This document shows, one piece after another, positions 10,971 to 22,843 of a DNA stretch of 64,000 nucleotides; within the stretch, counting starts at the first letter, position 1; every line of letters starts with the position of its first letter. The notes under the pieces are model-generated. The model searched no databases. It was given only the letters and a program-made list of their open reading frames with translations, and was not told the DNA's origin. The stretch is from contig VXBA01001267.1 of the NCBI GenBank assembly GCA_013399895.1, forward strand, positions 768,471 to 832,470, read 5' to 3'. This DNA comes from Serilophus lunatus (lineage: Eukaryota > Chordata > Aves > Passeriformes > Eurylaimidae). The position numbers were made by a program, and so were the translations under genes.

Positions 10971-13900
10971 TTTGTGATATCTCGATTTTCAAATTTAAAT
11001 GGTACAATTGGCTTAAAACCAAGATATGCCTATTGCCATTAATGTACTTAAAAAAATGGTTTAATTGTTCTCCACATTTCTTGCATGCCTCTCTTGATCA
11101 TAGAAATCATACTATAAACTACCTAAATTAAGCAATAAAGTTTACTCAGAAATGAAATACAGTAATTCTATATGTAATTGTTACCTGCACTGATAAAATG
11201 TTGGTAACAATACTTAAAAATGTTGATAGGATTAATTACTGATGTAAGATGAAAAATTATATAATTAGCTAAGTCTCATATTTGCTATCTTAAAATATGG
11301 AAATTAGATTGATCTGAACTTCTTAAATGGAACTTTGAAAAGAAAAAAGGCTTTTCAAAGGGTCAGATTTAAGTTTAAGGTATAATTTCTCAACTACTAG
11401 TCTTATAATACATTTCAGTGTGCCCTTTTTAATACAGTAAACAGAATGCAATAGAGCAATTTCCTGTTAACAAATAACAAGTTGCTATCATTTATCAATG
11501 TATGAAAACCAGCGGTTGTCTCTTATGTGATAAAACACAATTTTCTCAGCAAATTATTCTCCTACAATCTGTCCAAAGCCTCTTTGTACTACCCTGTTTG
11601 CTTGGTTCTTCAGTAAGTACCTAAAAGAAAATTATGTACTCTATTCAATGGATTTACTGTACAAGCAAGGGGAGGAAAACAGATTTATTAGCTATCTCAT
11701 TACAAAAATTTAAATCTCTTTGTTCAATTCACCTTCTGTTTTATCTTAATTTTACTTGCTCATATGAAACTGAAACTACAAATTTGTCTTTTGGGAGCGA
11801 TCGTTTTGATAAGCTTGGCTGCATTAAAAGATTTCGTTCATATTTTACAGACTCCATGTGTGTACATGCTTATTTGACAGATGGAGTTATACTGTCCACA
11901 AACTGGGAAATGTCTTACAAAATGAAGACTGTAGTAAAGCCATGATAACATTTCTCTCACCTTAAACATTAGGATGGACGTAAGAATTTTTCCCATAAGA
12001 TCAGAGGTACACATTCTTCAATTTTTTTAATATCCATGTGTTTATGTAGTGTGTTGACCTTGGCTGGCCATCAGGTAACACTCTATCATTGCCCCTTCTC
12101 AACAGCACAGTAAGAGAAAGTGAAAGGGTGCAGAGGAAAATTAAAGCAGTTGAGAAATATAAGTCTCCTGACTGCAACCCTCATACCATAATCATGAAAA
12201 GTAGAAAGCAAGGAGGGTTGCCATTCTCTGCTGGCCAACATTGGAGTCAATCAGAGTGGGGACAAACTTTTGGTTTGATTCACTCTTACAGGGTATTGTA
12301 GTAAACTGCATTATCATTGCATTGTGAAATGTTGGAGAAACTATCTGTAATATCACAAGAAATTTTAATTTAAAAATAAAATTAATATATTTTAAACTAT
12401 TAAAAAATTGTCATGCTAATTATGGCCAAAAAAATCCTTTCTCAGTGTGTTCAAAAGAGGAAGAAAGTGTATCAGATAATGTTTGCATGAAGGAAGTTCA
12501 CAAGGAAGTTGAGGCATTATTGCCATACTCAGGAAAATGTCCATATGTTCAAAAAAAGCTAGTTTTTGAAAAGCAGGACTGGTTTTAACCAACCACCACA
12601 TCATTTTCTAGTTGTTTTTGTTGTTGCTATAAATGTGTGTCGCCTGTAGTCTTTTTTTGCTTTGGTTTGGGGTTTTATTGTTTAGGGGATTTTTGTGTGT
12701 TTTGGTTTTGTTTTTTTGTTGAGGTTTTTTCACTACGTGTTATAGCTATTCATTACAAGCGCTTTATCTTCTCAACATCAGAAGACTTTCTAAAACACTT
12801 TCATCTCAGTGGATTATAAACTAATAGAGCAGACACTACTGCACTTTCCCAAGAGACTTCATCAATATATTGATAACATAGCAGCTGAATTTCTACAAAT
12901 TTTCTGTCCTCTTTTCAGAGCTATATTAAAGTCCCCAAATTTGAAACACGAAGGACAGCTACTGAATGCCAACGTTTTCAGTGTCAGTCAGGTACTATTA
13001 GACAAAATGTAATCTCCACACTCTCCAAGATTATGTTTACAATACATGTCTGCAGCAAGACAGATTATGATGAGTGCCAAATAACATTTAACATTATTTA
13101 TTTATTTTTGTCAATGCAACCTGGTAAATTAGGTGACCACTTTAATCTGACCTGAACAAAAAGATACACTTCTTTTCTAATCAGTTCACAACATGTACAG
13201 TCTACTACTGTGACAAAGTACTTTTGAGCTGCTACTTCTAAAAGGCATTAACAAGCTAACTGCTGGAACAGGTTGAGGAGAAAAGGTGTAACGAAAGCTT
13301 GAAGTGGGTCCTTCCTCTAACAGCTCACTAAGGCAGCAGAGGACTTGTCAGCTGTATGTTTGGAGCTCTGCCATCATGAATATATTTCTTTCCCTGTTTT
13401 CTGAGTAATCAGTGAGGAGCCTTATCTTTGAGTTTTTATCATAGGTGGACAGAGACCAGATGGTGAGACTGAGATGACAACACCAAAAAAGATTAGCAGT
13501 GCATCTAATACCAGAGAAAGGAGTGAGTGGAGAAAGACAAGAAAACACCAGGGCAACAAAGAAAATGAGAGGGTAGTAAAGAAAAAAGCATGATTAAACA
13601 GAGGACCCTGCAGGAGCCTGTAAATAGATGCATTTTTAGGAAATGGATTTACAGAATAAAAACTATTAAATTTTAAGAAACAAAAATGCATGGCAGAGAA
13701 GAATTGAAAAATTATAATGCAGCTTCAAAAAGGAAAAACAGAATAAAATCAGGAAGACAGGTAGAGTGTGGAAAAAGAGCTGCTGTTTTGGTCATACTTT
13801 TTACACAAAATACATGTCGAGTCTTCTGAAAGTCTCCCTTTTATACTTCTGGCCTGCCATAAAACTACTCTGAAAAACCTAGCCTCAGTTATTTTCACTT

Positions 13901-14059
13901 TCTTGTCCTGTCATTCTCATTACTCACTCAATGGTAAAAAATAAGCAAAGTCATCAGCTTCACAGCATTTTATATTGATCCACAAATATGAATGCCATGT
14001 GCGGTTTTTGACAGGATAAAAAGTCAGCAGAAATTGCGAAGGAAGGTGGCTACCTGGGG
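10971..14059. other. AT-rich DNA, no gene seen
   Basis: The open frames are short and featureless. A T/G-rich tract lies at about 12607-12730. No repeat family is recognised. Confidence 0.55.
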
Positions 14060-14953
14060 TGAGGCATTGGATTTCAATCTCACTGGATTATTGAATTAGT
14101 GGGTTGGAATTTAATTGTGTGTGCCGGGGAGAAGGACCTAGGCCGTATCCTACATGGCAGGGCTCATGGAGCTCTTATTCTAATCTCTTTCTTTAGCTCT
14201 CTCTCTTTTCCTCTCTTTTTACTCTGTGGCATTAGTATAGTATTAATAAGGAATGTCCAGACTGTGATGCAATGTCTTAGGAATATAAATAACATCTTGT
14301 GACTTTCTTGTAGCTCTGGGACCATTATTCCTTTTGTCTAATTGGCTACGTTAACCTAAACAATCCTTGCACTATAAAAGTACACGAATTTGCATTAAAG
14401 ACAGACTCCATTTTGGGAGTTCATTTGCCCTCTGTATAATATCATATATAGTCTTTCTTTTCTGGATCCTCTGATTACCAGCACCATGCACTCAAGGCCT
14501 GTACATCTTGAGGGCAGTTGTGATTGCAGAGGGTCCCAAACCTGACGCCACCAAATTGATGATTCTGGTTTTATGGGATCCCAACACAACTGCCCACATT
14601 ACCCCTTTTTCATCTCTTACTCTCTTTTCTTTCTTTACTCTTGTCTTAATATTTTGGGTAACCTAAAATCAGTGGGTTGTATTTTGATAAGTTGTGTGGT
14701 TTGGTGTATGCTAGGTGCTTTGTGGAATGCTTTGCCTTGGTTGTATGTTACCCCTTTGCAAAAATGCATATTTTCTCACTAAATTAAAAGTTATCTCTTA
14801 CGAAATATATGCAACATTCTCTCCTTACATGATCTCAAGGTATTAAAGAACCAAAAGCTTTGCAAAAGTTTGGTGGGCAAAATTTTTGAACCTTGAATAT
14901 TTTTAAAAGCAAAATGCCTGAGTGAGCTCACGGCTTGGTCCTGGGGTCTTACA
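14060..14953 (+). mobile_element. LTR-family copy C, interrupted by another LTR
   Basis: The left end (TGAGGCATTGGATTTCAATC) matches the minus strand of copy D at 27979. The tract GCTCTTATTCTAATCTC at about 14170 also occurs in D in reverse complement. The right half shares long blocks with D (TTGGTTGTATGTTA and TCTCACTAAATTAAAAG). The last 70 bases align with copies A and B and end in CTTACA. A second pyrimidine tract and about 380 foreign bases split the copy, explained by the nested LTR at 14225-14598. Without that insert the copy is about 510 bp. Confidence 0.65.
14225..14598 (+). mobile_element. Nested solo LTR, 374 bp
   Basis: The ends are TGTGGC and GCCCACA, which form a short terminal inverted repeat as LTRs do. 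The flanks are TTACTC (14219-14224) and TTACCC (14599-14604), a 6-bp target duplication with one mismatch. Inside are a TATAAAAG box at 14373-14380 and an ATTAAA at about 14393. Copies A, B and D of the host LTR lack this block. There is no internal viral sequence, so it is a solo LTR left by recombination. Confidence 0.6.
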
Positions 14954-16021
14954 CCTAGGGATACTGTTGCTGAAATACTACTTTGAAAAGAGCAAATGTG
15001 CTCTACCTATAAAGAAAACATAACCAAATTTTCATTAAAGAATTTTTAATTCTTATGTTGCTCCATTTTTATGTATTTTTGTTCTTTTCAAAATTTGACC
15101 ATCAGCAGTACAACAGAAGCACACTTTAAATAAATTAAAAAATTTAATGAATAATCACAACAAAATATTTTGCTCTTGACATTCAGAACATTAGTAAAAG
15201 ATAAAATATATTAGTATATACTACTGTGTTTTGAGACAATAAATTCTGTAACTTAGTAATATCACAGAAGAAATTTCTGTGAGAAAAATTTCATTACTAT
15301 CTTTAATGAAACATGAGAACACAAATGTGCAGTGTCAGAAATAGATTAGTATTTTATTTTTACAGAAAAAGCAGATACACTCTTCTTGATTGCCGTTTGC
15401 TGTGTAACAGCAGACACACATTTGCTGCCCAACACGCTTACCCTAAATTGTATTTTTCAATAAACTTTAAAATAACCCAGTTCTTTTATTGCTGCCAGTC
15501 TGCAGATGAATTCAGCCATTTTCAGCTGTTTCATGCATACAAGAAAAGTCAGCAAATGATTGAAACATTGGTTAGGTTATTTTCAGAATAAGTTTTTCAA
15601 GTTTGCTAAATAACATTTTACAGATATCCTCTATTTGACATTTGATATTCAGTATGCAAGGGTTTCAGTGGAAACAAAATTCTTTGAGTATTTCCCACAA
15701 AATGGACTGAACTAAGTTCTGAAACTCTTAAATAACATGTAGTTTTCTTGCTTAAATTTTGAAAATACTTAGGTTTAAGCAGCCTTAATAAAGTGAAGTA
15801 TTAGTTTACTGTATAATTTTATTTCTGAGTGCACCATATAATCTTTGTTATGTCTTCTTAACCTACTTTGATATAAATATCACAGATAAGGTGCGATAGT
15901 GTGTTTTCCATTCTTTGTAGCCTCTAAGGTAACCTAAACATCACCTGACACAGCTACATGCTATTCCCTTGATTTCTGTCACTGATCGTCAGACAGAAGA
16001 CATCAATTTCTGCCTCTCTGC
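14954..16021. other. AT-rich DNA, no gene seen
   Basis: No family or coding motif is recognised. The frame at 15313-15591 has no supporting signal. Confidence 0.5.
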
Positions 16022-16307
16022 TTACACTCACTCAGTTTGCAGACAACCAAGTTTGCCCACTTTGGGAGGGAGTGTTGATCTGTTGGAGGAGAGGAAGGCT
16101 CTGGAGAGGGATTGGTGGGCCAAGATCAATTTTATGAGATTTGTATAAGTCAGAGTGCTGGGTCTTGTACTTTGGTTAAAACAACCCGATACAGAGGCTG
16201 AGGAAAGACTGGCTGGAAAGATACTCGGCCAAAAAAGACCTTGAAGTGCTGCTTGACAGCCAGCTGAACATAGGCCAGCAGCGTGCCCAGGTGACCAAGA
16301 AGGTCAA

Positions 16308-16740
16308 TGTCACAGTGGCTTGTATTAGCAATAGTGTGGCCTGCAGGACTAGGGAAATGATTATGTCCCTGTACTTGGCACTGGTGAGGCCATGCCTCAA
16401 AACCTGTGTTGTTTCGGACCCTTGACAACAAGAAAAACGTTGAGGGGCTGCAACATGTCTGGAGAAGGGCAATGGAACTGGTGAAGCATCTGGAGCACAA
16501 TGAGGAGCAGCTGAGAGAACTGGNTGTCACAGTGGCTTGTATTAGCAATAGTGTGGCCTGCAGGACTAGGGAAATGATTATGTCCCTGTACTTGGCACTG
16601 GTGAGGCCATGCCTCAAAACCTGTGTTGTTTCGGACCCTTGACAACAAGAAAAACGTTGAGGGGCTGCAACATGTCTGGAGAAGGGCAATGGAACTGGTG
16701 AAGCATCTGGAGCACAATGAGGAGCAGCTGAGAGAACTGG
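16308..16740 (+). other. Exact 216-bp duplication around one N
   Basis: Bases 16308-16523 recur without a difference that I can see at 16525-16740, separated by one N at 16524. Biological CR1 has this segment once. This is best explained as an assembly overlap that was not merged. Confidence 0.85.
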
Positions 16741-16806
16741 AGTTGGTTAGCCTGGAGAAAAGCAGGCTCCAACTACCTGAAAGGAGACTGTAGCAAGATG
16801 GATATT

Positions 16807-17116
16807 TGTAGGGAAATGCCAGTGAATGTTTTTTGTCAGTCACAGATAGCAGGTGGAATCTAGGACCCAGGAGCTGAAGAAAGAGATGAACTGAAAGTGA
16901 AAGGACTGACCATGCCATGTAAGGAAGATGCTTGTACAACACGGCAGTGTCTGATTGGACGAGACACAAGTGATACGAGAATTGCTTCTCAGTGGTTAGA
17001 AAGGTATAAACTATATGTAGACTATAAAAAAGTATTCTTGTAAACAATAAACGGATTTCTCCTTTGACACTACATCTGTGTGGTCGTGTGTCTTTGGGGG
17101 GACCCGGGAAGCCACA
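16807..17116 (+). mobile_element. Solo LTR, 310 bp, inside CR1
   Basis: It begins TGTAGGGAAATGCC and ends GGGAAGCCACA. It is flanked by a perfect 6-bp target duplication GATATT (16801-16806 and 17117-17122). Removing the LTR and one GATATT restores an uninterrupted CR1. TATAAACT and ACTATAAAAAAG boxes lie in the right half, followed by AATAAA at 17046-17051. A 6-bp duplication is typical of class II (alpha/beta-like) retroviruses, which is a hint at class and not proof. No internal sequence remains. Orientation is inferred from the order of TATA and AATAAA. Confidence 0.9.
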
Positions 17117-17404
17117 GATATTGGTCTTTTCTTGCAGGTAAAAGTGATAGGACAAGAGAAAATGGTCTCAAGTGTTGCTAGGAGAGAAATTTTGGTTAGA
17201 TATTAAGAAAAATCTTTTTCCTGAAAGGGTTGTCAAGTAGGCTCCCCTCTAGAAGTGGTTGAATCACTATCCCTGGAGGTACTTAAAAGATGTGTAGATG
17301 TGGCCCATGAGTGGTGGACTTGGCAGTTAGGTTAATGGTTGGAATCAATGATCTTGAAAGTGGTTTTCAATCTAAACAATTCTATTTTCCTGCGTTTCTA
17401 AGGT

Positions 17405-17527
17405 TGCTCCAAATTGCTTATATGGGATTCTTTGATTATTCTGACTCAGATGCAGGACTTTGCACTTGTCTTTGTTAAGCTTGATAGTGTTCTTGCTAAG
17501 CCAGCCTTCCAGCCTGTCCTTGTGCAG
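17405..17527 (-). mobile_element. CR1 LINE ORF2 fragment
   Basis: The minus-strand frame shows the CR1 ORF2 stretch after the reverse-transcriptase active site: a W-L-x-x-N step, then NKDKCKVLHLSQNN. It abuts the 3' end of the plus-strand CR1. It is probably the same element as the fragment at 18156-18500, with the middle lost or replaced. Confidence 0.8.
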
Positions 17528-18155
17528 ACTAGACATAAAGTCAGAAGGTAAAACACAACAAGATTTACAGAGGAAGGACCTGCTGCCACTTCCTAGTGGC
17601 AAAAAGAGACTCCAGCTGCCATTTCCTGAAAAACATAAAGGTCACACTGTCCCACAAAGGGTCTGTAAACACTGATAAGTACCTGTACACTGAAGAATGG
17701 GATGCTATAAAGACACCACTGTCTAACTTCTGTAAACCACATACAAGATGAGAATCTGGTGACCCCTTTGACCTGTGCCAGTTGTCATCAAGAAACAATA
17801 GATGCCTGTCACACAACTCAAATATAGCATTTCTTAATAAAGTCATTCAAAACTCTGCCTAAACCTAAAGAAATAATATATAAAGAAGCTGAAAATGAGG
17901 AGAATTTGAGTGAAGTTTTCCACCACACTACTGAGGCAGTTGATGAGCTGAACCTCCCTTCTTCACTTCATATAGGGACGTCTGAATGGGTAAGCAGTAG
18001 CCTATGTGCACTAATTGCTTGCTTTAGAGACTAGAACTTGCTTTTCCTTCACAATATTTTTAGTTGACTGTTTTGCTTTAGAACTTTAGCTTATGGTTTG
18101 TCTTCTACTGTTTAAACGTGTCTTTGCAGATTCCTTTATAGACTATCACAAACCC
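17528..18155. other. Unclassified insert between two CR1 pieces
   Basis: This replaces the CR1 region expected between palm motif A and the C-terminal ORF2 part. It holds AATAAAG at about 17838 and is not CR1-like. It could be a decayed LTR, but I cannot define its ends. No coding signal is seen. Confidence 0.35.
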
Positions 18156-18500
18156 TCACTTGTCACAATTTGTATTAATAAAAAATGTTGTTTTGTAACT
18201 GTTAGAGTGAGTCCAGTATAAAGTGATAATAGTTTTCATGGACCACTCATCCAGTCTGTATTTTGCCAGTTTGACCAGAAGAAGGCTGTGGGAAACAGTG
18301 ACAAATAATTTGCTGAAATCCAGATAAACAACAACCACTTCTCTCCCCATGTCAACAAACAATATTGTTTTGTTGTAGAAAGTGATCCACTTAGTCTGAC
18401 ATGACTTGCCTTTGATAAATCATTGTTGACTTTTCCCCATTACATGCTTCATTTGGAACCTCTGCCTTGTCAGCATTATTAGTTGCCCTGCCTTATTTAG
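18156..18500 (-). mobile_element. CR1 LINE reverse-transcriptase fragment
   Basis: The minus-strand frame 18156-18362 contains palm motif A (VYLDFSK, with the catalytic Asp kept) followed by TVSHSLLLVKLA, which is diagnostic for CR1-clade reverse transcriptase. The bases up to about 18500 continue toward the N-terminal side (TCATTGTTGAC corresponds to the fingers region in reverse). The fragment is heavily mutated and truncated. Confidence 0.82.
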
Positions 18501-20776
18501 TAACATGCTTATGTCTTCTTTGTGTTTCTGCTCACTGCTCTGAAGAACCCTTTCCTTACTGCATTTCTGCATGCCTAAGCAAATTCTTGTAGTCCTTGAT
18601 AGTTATTTGGATGCCTTTCCATAGACAGCATGCTTCTTTTTTTTTTTGCTTTTAAACACACCCAAAATATCATCATTAAGTCAGAGTGGTCTCTTGTTCT
18701 GTTAGTTCACTATCCTATCTTAACACAGTTGTTTAGAAAATTTAATTCTCAACACATTAATATGATTTTGGAAACAATGAAAATTTTTAAAATTACTGCA
18801 GCCTCTATTCACAATATGAATAGACATCAGGTTCTTTACTTACAGATTCAGCTAAGAGGATTTTTTTTTGCATTTGAAGTCCATGTACTTGGCCCTGAAA
18901 CTACTTTTAACATACAAACTCTATAGACGTTTTTTTCTTTGAAAAAATTCTAAATATCAGTTTTAATTCTGCAGTGTGTGCCTCCATAAAGATAAATTGT
19001 AATGGATATTTCCAATGCAAGAGATGTCACAGCTTTTTCCATAACATTCTCCAGCTTTGAAGGATGCATGGATTCTCTTTTCACCAAAAAAAAGGTGGGC
19101 TTCTAAAAGAGAATAAGCTGGAGGTACTGCAAATAAACATTGCCAAAGCAAACTTTGTGATTATGATTCCTGTTTAGCAGTTCAGACACACAAAACAGAA
19201 CAACTGTTGTGACTTCACTGAAGTGGCACCTTTGCGAAACAAGATAAAGAAAGACAATAATCATGCTTTTTGCCCTAAAAGTACACTTTCCTGTACTCCT
19301 TGCAGTAGGTATTATTACTGAAATTTAAAGTATATCTTAAACCTTGTATGTAATGCATTTAATTTCAAGAAGTATATCAAAGAACTAGAAAAATAAAAGA
19401 GAAATAATGAGAGGATCATAGATATAGAACACCTTCTCTGTGGGAAGAGATTAAATGGGACAGTGGCAAGTATTTTAGAGGTACAAAGTTATATTAAAGA
19501 ATAGGAAGGAAAAGCCTGAGGGGAAAAAAAACCAACCAACCAAACGCCACCAAAAAACAGTGATCCCGATATAAAATTGCCAAGTAACAAGCTTAAAATA
19601 AGGCAGTATTTTTCAATATAACATGAAAAGGACTTGAGTGAATAATTGTAACATGGTAAAAAGAAGTCACTAAATACAAAAAAGGTTAAAGAAGGCATTA
19701 AGAAATTAAGGAAAGAAATTGTCAGTGTCAAGAACAATGATCTACAAGCAACACCATCTCTGAAATTATATGGTGTACTAATTATCAGAAGCTTAGAGAA
19801 AACAGCCAAGAAAGAATCTTCTTTTTCTCGTGTACTTCATCAAACTTTAAATACCCAGTGAACTGGCCATTCTGTGGTCAGCATTCTAAACTGAACAGAA
19901 AATTGTGATCCAACTTGAAAGCTCTTATGTCCCTGTAGCATTCACTATTATAATTCCACAGAGGCACATTTATTATCTGGAGAAATTATTTTCCTTCCCA
20001 GTACCATTAAAGTTTTTACTTTAAAAAGATGTACTTTAATTTAAAGTTAATGTACTTTAAATCAATGCACACTTCTGCATCTGAAGATTGCTTATAAACT
20101 AGACTAGACTAGAGTGTCATCATTTTTCAGTATGGAAGTTTATTTCTATCTTCATTATATACATCTAATCATACTAAAATATATTACACAGGAAGAAAGT
20201 TTCTGGATATAATGTATTAGTTATATCTTTAAAATTACAAAATATAATGGTCTCAAAGAGTTTTAATTGTAATTTACTTTTCTTAACTTCATTATTTCTT
20301 TACATTCACAAGATATTACTCATATTAGGGGTATAGTGATAGTTTGACAATGTCTGTCTAGGACAGTATAATCTTCTTTTTACCAAATCTCTGCTCAAAT
20401 AACGATGATGTCAGGCTAGAAAACTGCACAGCTGTTGAGTTAATGGTAACTGCCAGTAAGATGGTGTTATGAGCTTCATATTTTTAATGTCTATATGCTT
20501 AAGACCAAAACAACCAAACCTATCTGAAATGAATCTTTCCTTCAAGAAGAGATGAGAAAATAGAACAAGCAAAGCCTATTTTGTTTGCAAAAGGAAGATT
20601 TACCACTAAAAGAAATGAGAAAGAAAATAAAAGAATTAAATTTCAGATTAAAGTGATACAGAAAATCAAAAAAGCATTTTCTTATGACCTATCAGGAAAT
20701 CATAATATCAATTCTGATCCATTCTAAAAGTGTTAATATAATTATAACTTTCTTCCTGTTACACAATGAATTACAC
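18501..20776. other. AT-rich DNA, no gene seen
   Basis: A C/A-rich tract at about 19527-19560 (CCAACCAACC) is the mirror of the T/G tracts elsewhere. TGTACTTTAA-like units recur at about 20020-20060. No gene is seen. Confidence 0.5.
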
Positions 20777-21026
20777 ACAGAATTAATAAGGTTGGAAGAG
20801 ACTATGGAGATCATCAAGTCCAACCTTTACCTAGGTTAACAACCTACCCAACATCAGTCTAACATCTATACCATCTAAACCATTTAAAGCATCTAAACCA
20901 TACCATTAAGTTCATCATCTAACCTATCCTTAAACACAGCCAAGGATGGTGACTCCACCACCTCCCTGGGAAGCCCATTCCAGTGGGGGATCACTCTCAC
21001 TATGAAAAAGTTCCTGTTCCTTAGGA
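20777..21026 (-). mobile_element. CR1 LINE 3' UTR fragment
   Basis: Starts ACAGAATTAATAAGGTTGGA, the reverse complement of a CR1 3' end. It continues through CATCAAGTCCAACC and the GGTGACTCCACCACCTCCCT block, then stops near 21026. Non-coding. Confidence 0.9.
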
Positions 21027-22305
21027 ATTCTGAAATATAACAAAACTTTTTATGTGAGCATAAAAATTTTGAGGACCTATTTTATGATCTGTTTTGGGTG
21101 ACAAGTGACAGTTAAAATCTCAGTCATGATGGTTATCATTTAAAATCAATTCTATGTTCTCAGTACATGTGTGAAGATATATTATTTATTTTTATGCATC
21201 ACCTTTAACATTGAGTGAAAAAATACAATGGCTCTGGATTTGATTCCCTTCTGTGTATGAAGACATGCTCCCACTTTAAAATTTCACTTGAAATATTCAT
21301 TACCAATATGTTAAATCTAAATTGTTCCAAATATAATTTGGTCATTCAAATGAGTATTCCAAATATAATAGAAAACAGTAATCAAGGGAGCTATGAAAAT
21401 TTTAACAATTGTATTGTGGAAATTGTCCTCCAGAAAAACCTCTTTAATTATTCCAAAAGTTTTTCTGTCACTTACTGTTTGTCCTCTTTTCAATGTGCTT
21501 GCTTTTTGGCCACAAATAATTTTGCATTCATTACATGAAGAGGCATACTATACACAGAATAATAAAGAAGTTTATAAAGAACATAATTCAGTGACTGATG
21601 GGCCCAAGGGGTTATACCTGCCAAAATGCATTAACTATTGTAAAGTGGTGTAACAAACTATGATGTGACTCACTTGACATAATATAGTATGCCACTTAGG
21701 AATGAAATGAACAAATGAAAGATTGATACTAGAGAAAGAGTTGCAATTCTAACTTGTAGTTTTATAAAAGAAGATGAAATCATGTTCATTTTATAACAGA
21801 TTGGAGTCAGTTGAACTGTTTACAAGGTCAAGATAACTGGTATTCTGAGTGCTCTCAGGGTGCTGATTCATCCTACCTAACATCAGGAAGGAAGACCACC
21901 ATATTGTAGGAACTATGGCCAGAAAAAACAAATATCCAAGGTATTGATGCAACATGCTGTAAAAATAAAAAAGAAGTGAACAGTTCATAACACATTAACA
22001 AAGCAATTAAAAAATCCAATATAGCAAAGTATTCACAGATATTTACTCCTGCTCCCTGAATACAAAGTAGATAAATGAATTTGTGAGTTTAAACTACTGG
22101 CCTAATTCTAGATGAGAGAGATCTTTCTTTATCCTTCGGTCAGCCTCGAGTGGAAAAAAAAAAATCAGACAGGTAACATTTTTCCAGCTATAGAATATAA
22201 CAAAAGTCTGTATTATATTAATATAGTATATTGTAAAAGTATCTGTTAGAAACTGATCACTGCTGTATTTAGGCAAGAATGCAAAATATCATTTGTGTCT
22301 ACTAG
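21027..22305. other. AT-rich DNA, no gene seen
   Basis: The open frame at 21215-21538 (107 codons) is AT-driven and has no motif I recognise. Confidence 0.5.
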
Positions 22306-22839
22306 TGTAGCCTTAATGAAAATTTTCTCCAATTTCTCTTAGACAGTTTCTGTGTAGTTCCTAGGGTGTTTATTGTTTTTTGTTAGAAGTTTTTAACAGG
22401 CAGAAAATTCAATAAAAAGGCCTCTCCTACCTTGAGAAGAAACTGATAAAGAAGATGAAAAAGGAACTAACAAGCTGTTCCAGACCATTTGTGAACCTCA
22501 AAACCATTCTAGATGGTTGATTTTGTGCCAGAAGAGAGGGGTGAATAAAAGGGCAAACTGAGAAAGAGGATGGAATTAGACTCTAGGGGTCATTCGGAGA
22601 CCATCAACCCAAAATCTAGAGGCATGTCTGGGGTAGATTAATGGGCGGAAGAGACTTGGAAAGTGGGTGTAGCAATGATGTAATGTCTAGAAACTATAGT
22701 ATAAGAGTATGTAACTTGTGAATTTCAGAGTGTACAATGAATTTCCTGGGCACCCATCTGCCATAAATAAGGGAATGTTTTCTTTCTAATACATAGAAAG
22801 AAGTGTTAGAGGATTCTTTTCCAGCCTTTTTTGGCAACA
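22306..22839 (+). mobile_element. Probable solo LTR, 534 bp
   Basis: The ends are TGTAGCC and GGCAACA, an inverted pair matching at 6 of 7 bases. The flanks are CTAG (22302-22305) and CTAG (22840-22843), a 4-bp duplication like that of class I (gamma-like) ERVs. A TATAAGAG-like box lies at about 22701 and AAATAAGG at about 22765. A 4-bp match could be chance. A different left end (TGTTAGAAG near 22382) is also possible. Confidence 0.5.
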
Positions 22840-22843
22840 CTAG

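Larger units (their letters stand above)
16022..17398 (+). mobile_element. CR1 LINE, C-terminal ORF2 to 3' UTR
   Basis: A plus-strand CR1 begins near the reverse-transcriptase active site (TTTGCAGACAACCAAG, where the second catalytic Asp has become Asn). It continues through the C-terminal ORF2 region (CTGAACATAGGCCAGCAG and ATTAGCAATAGTGTGGCC) into the 3' UTR (GTTAATGGTTGGAATCAATG), ending near AATTCTATTTTC. It is split by an LTR at 16807-17116, and sequence continuity on both sides of that LTR is exact for CR1. It also contains a 216-bp duplication around a single N that looks artefactual. Confidence 0.92.

Noticed and set aside
14513..14560. A possible retroviral primer-binding site near CTGACGCCACC, read on the minus strand
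   Set aside because: It falls inside the nested LTR defined by terminal repeats and near-perfect flanks, and I cannot match it confidently to a tRNA 3' end.
16397..17155. A 252-codon minus-strand frame
   Set aside because: It runs antisense through CR1, the false duplication, the N and the nested LTR. It is not a gene.
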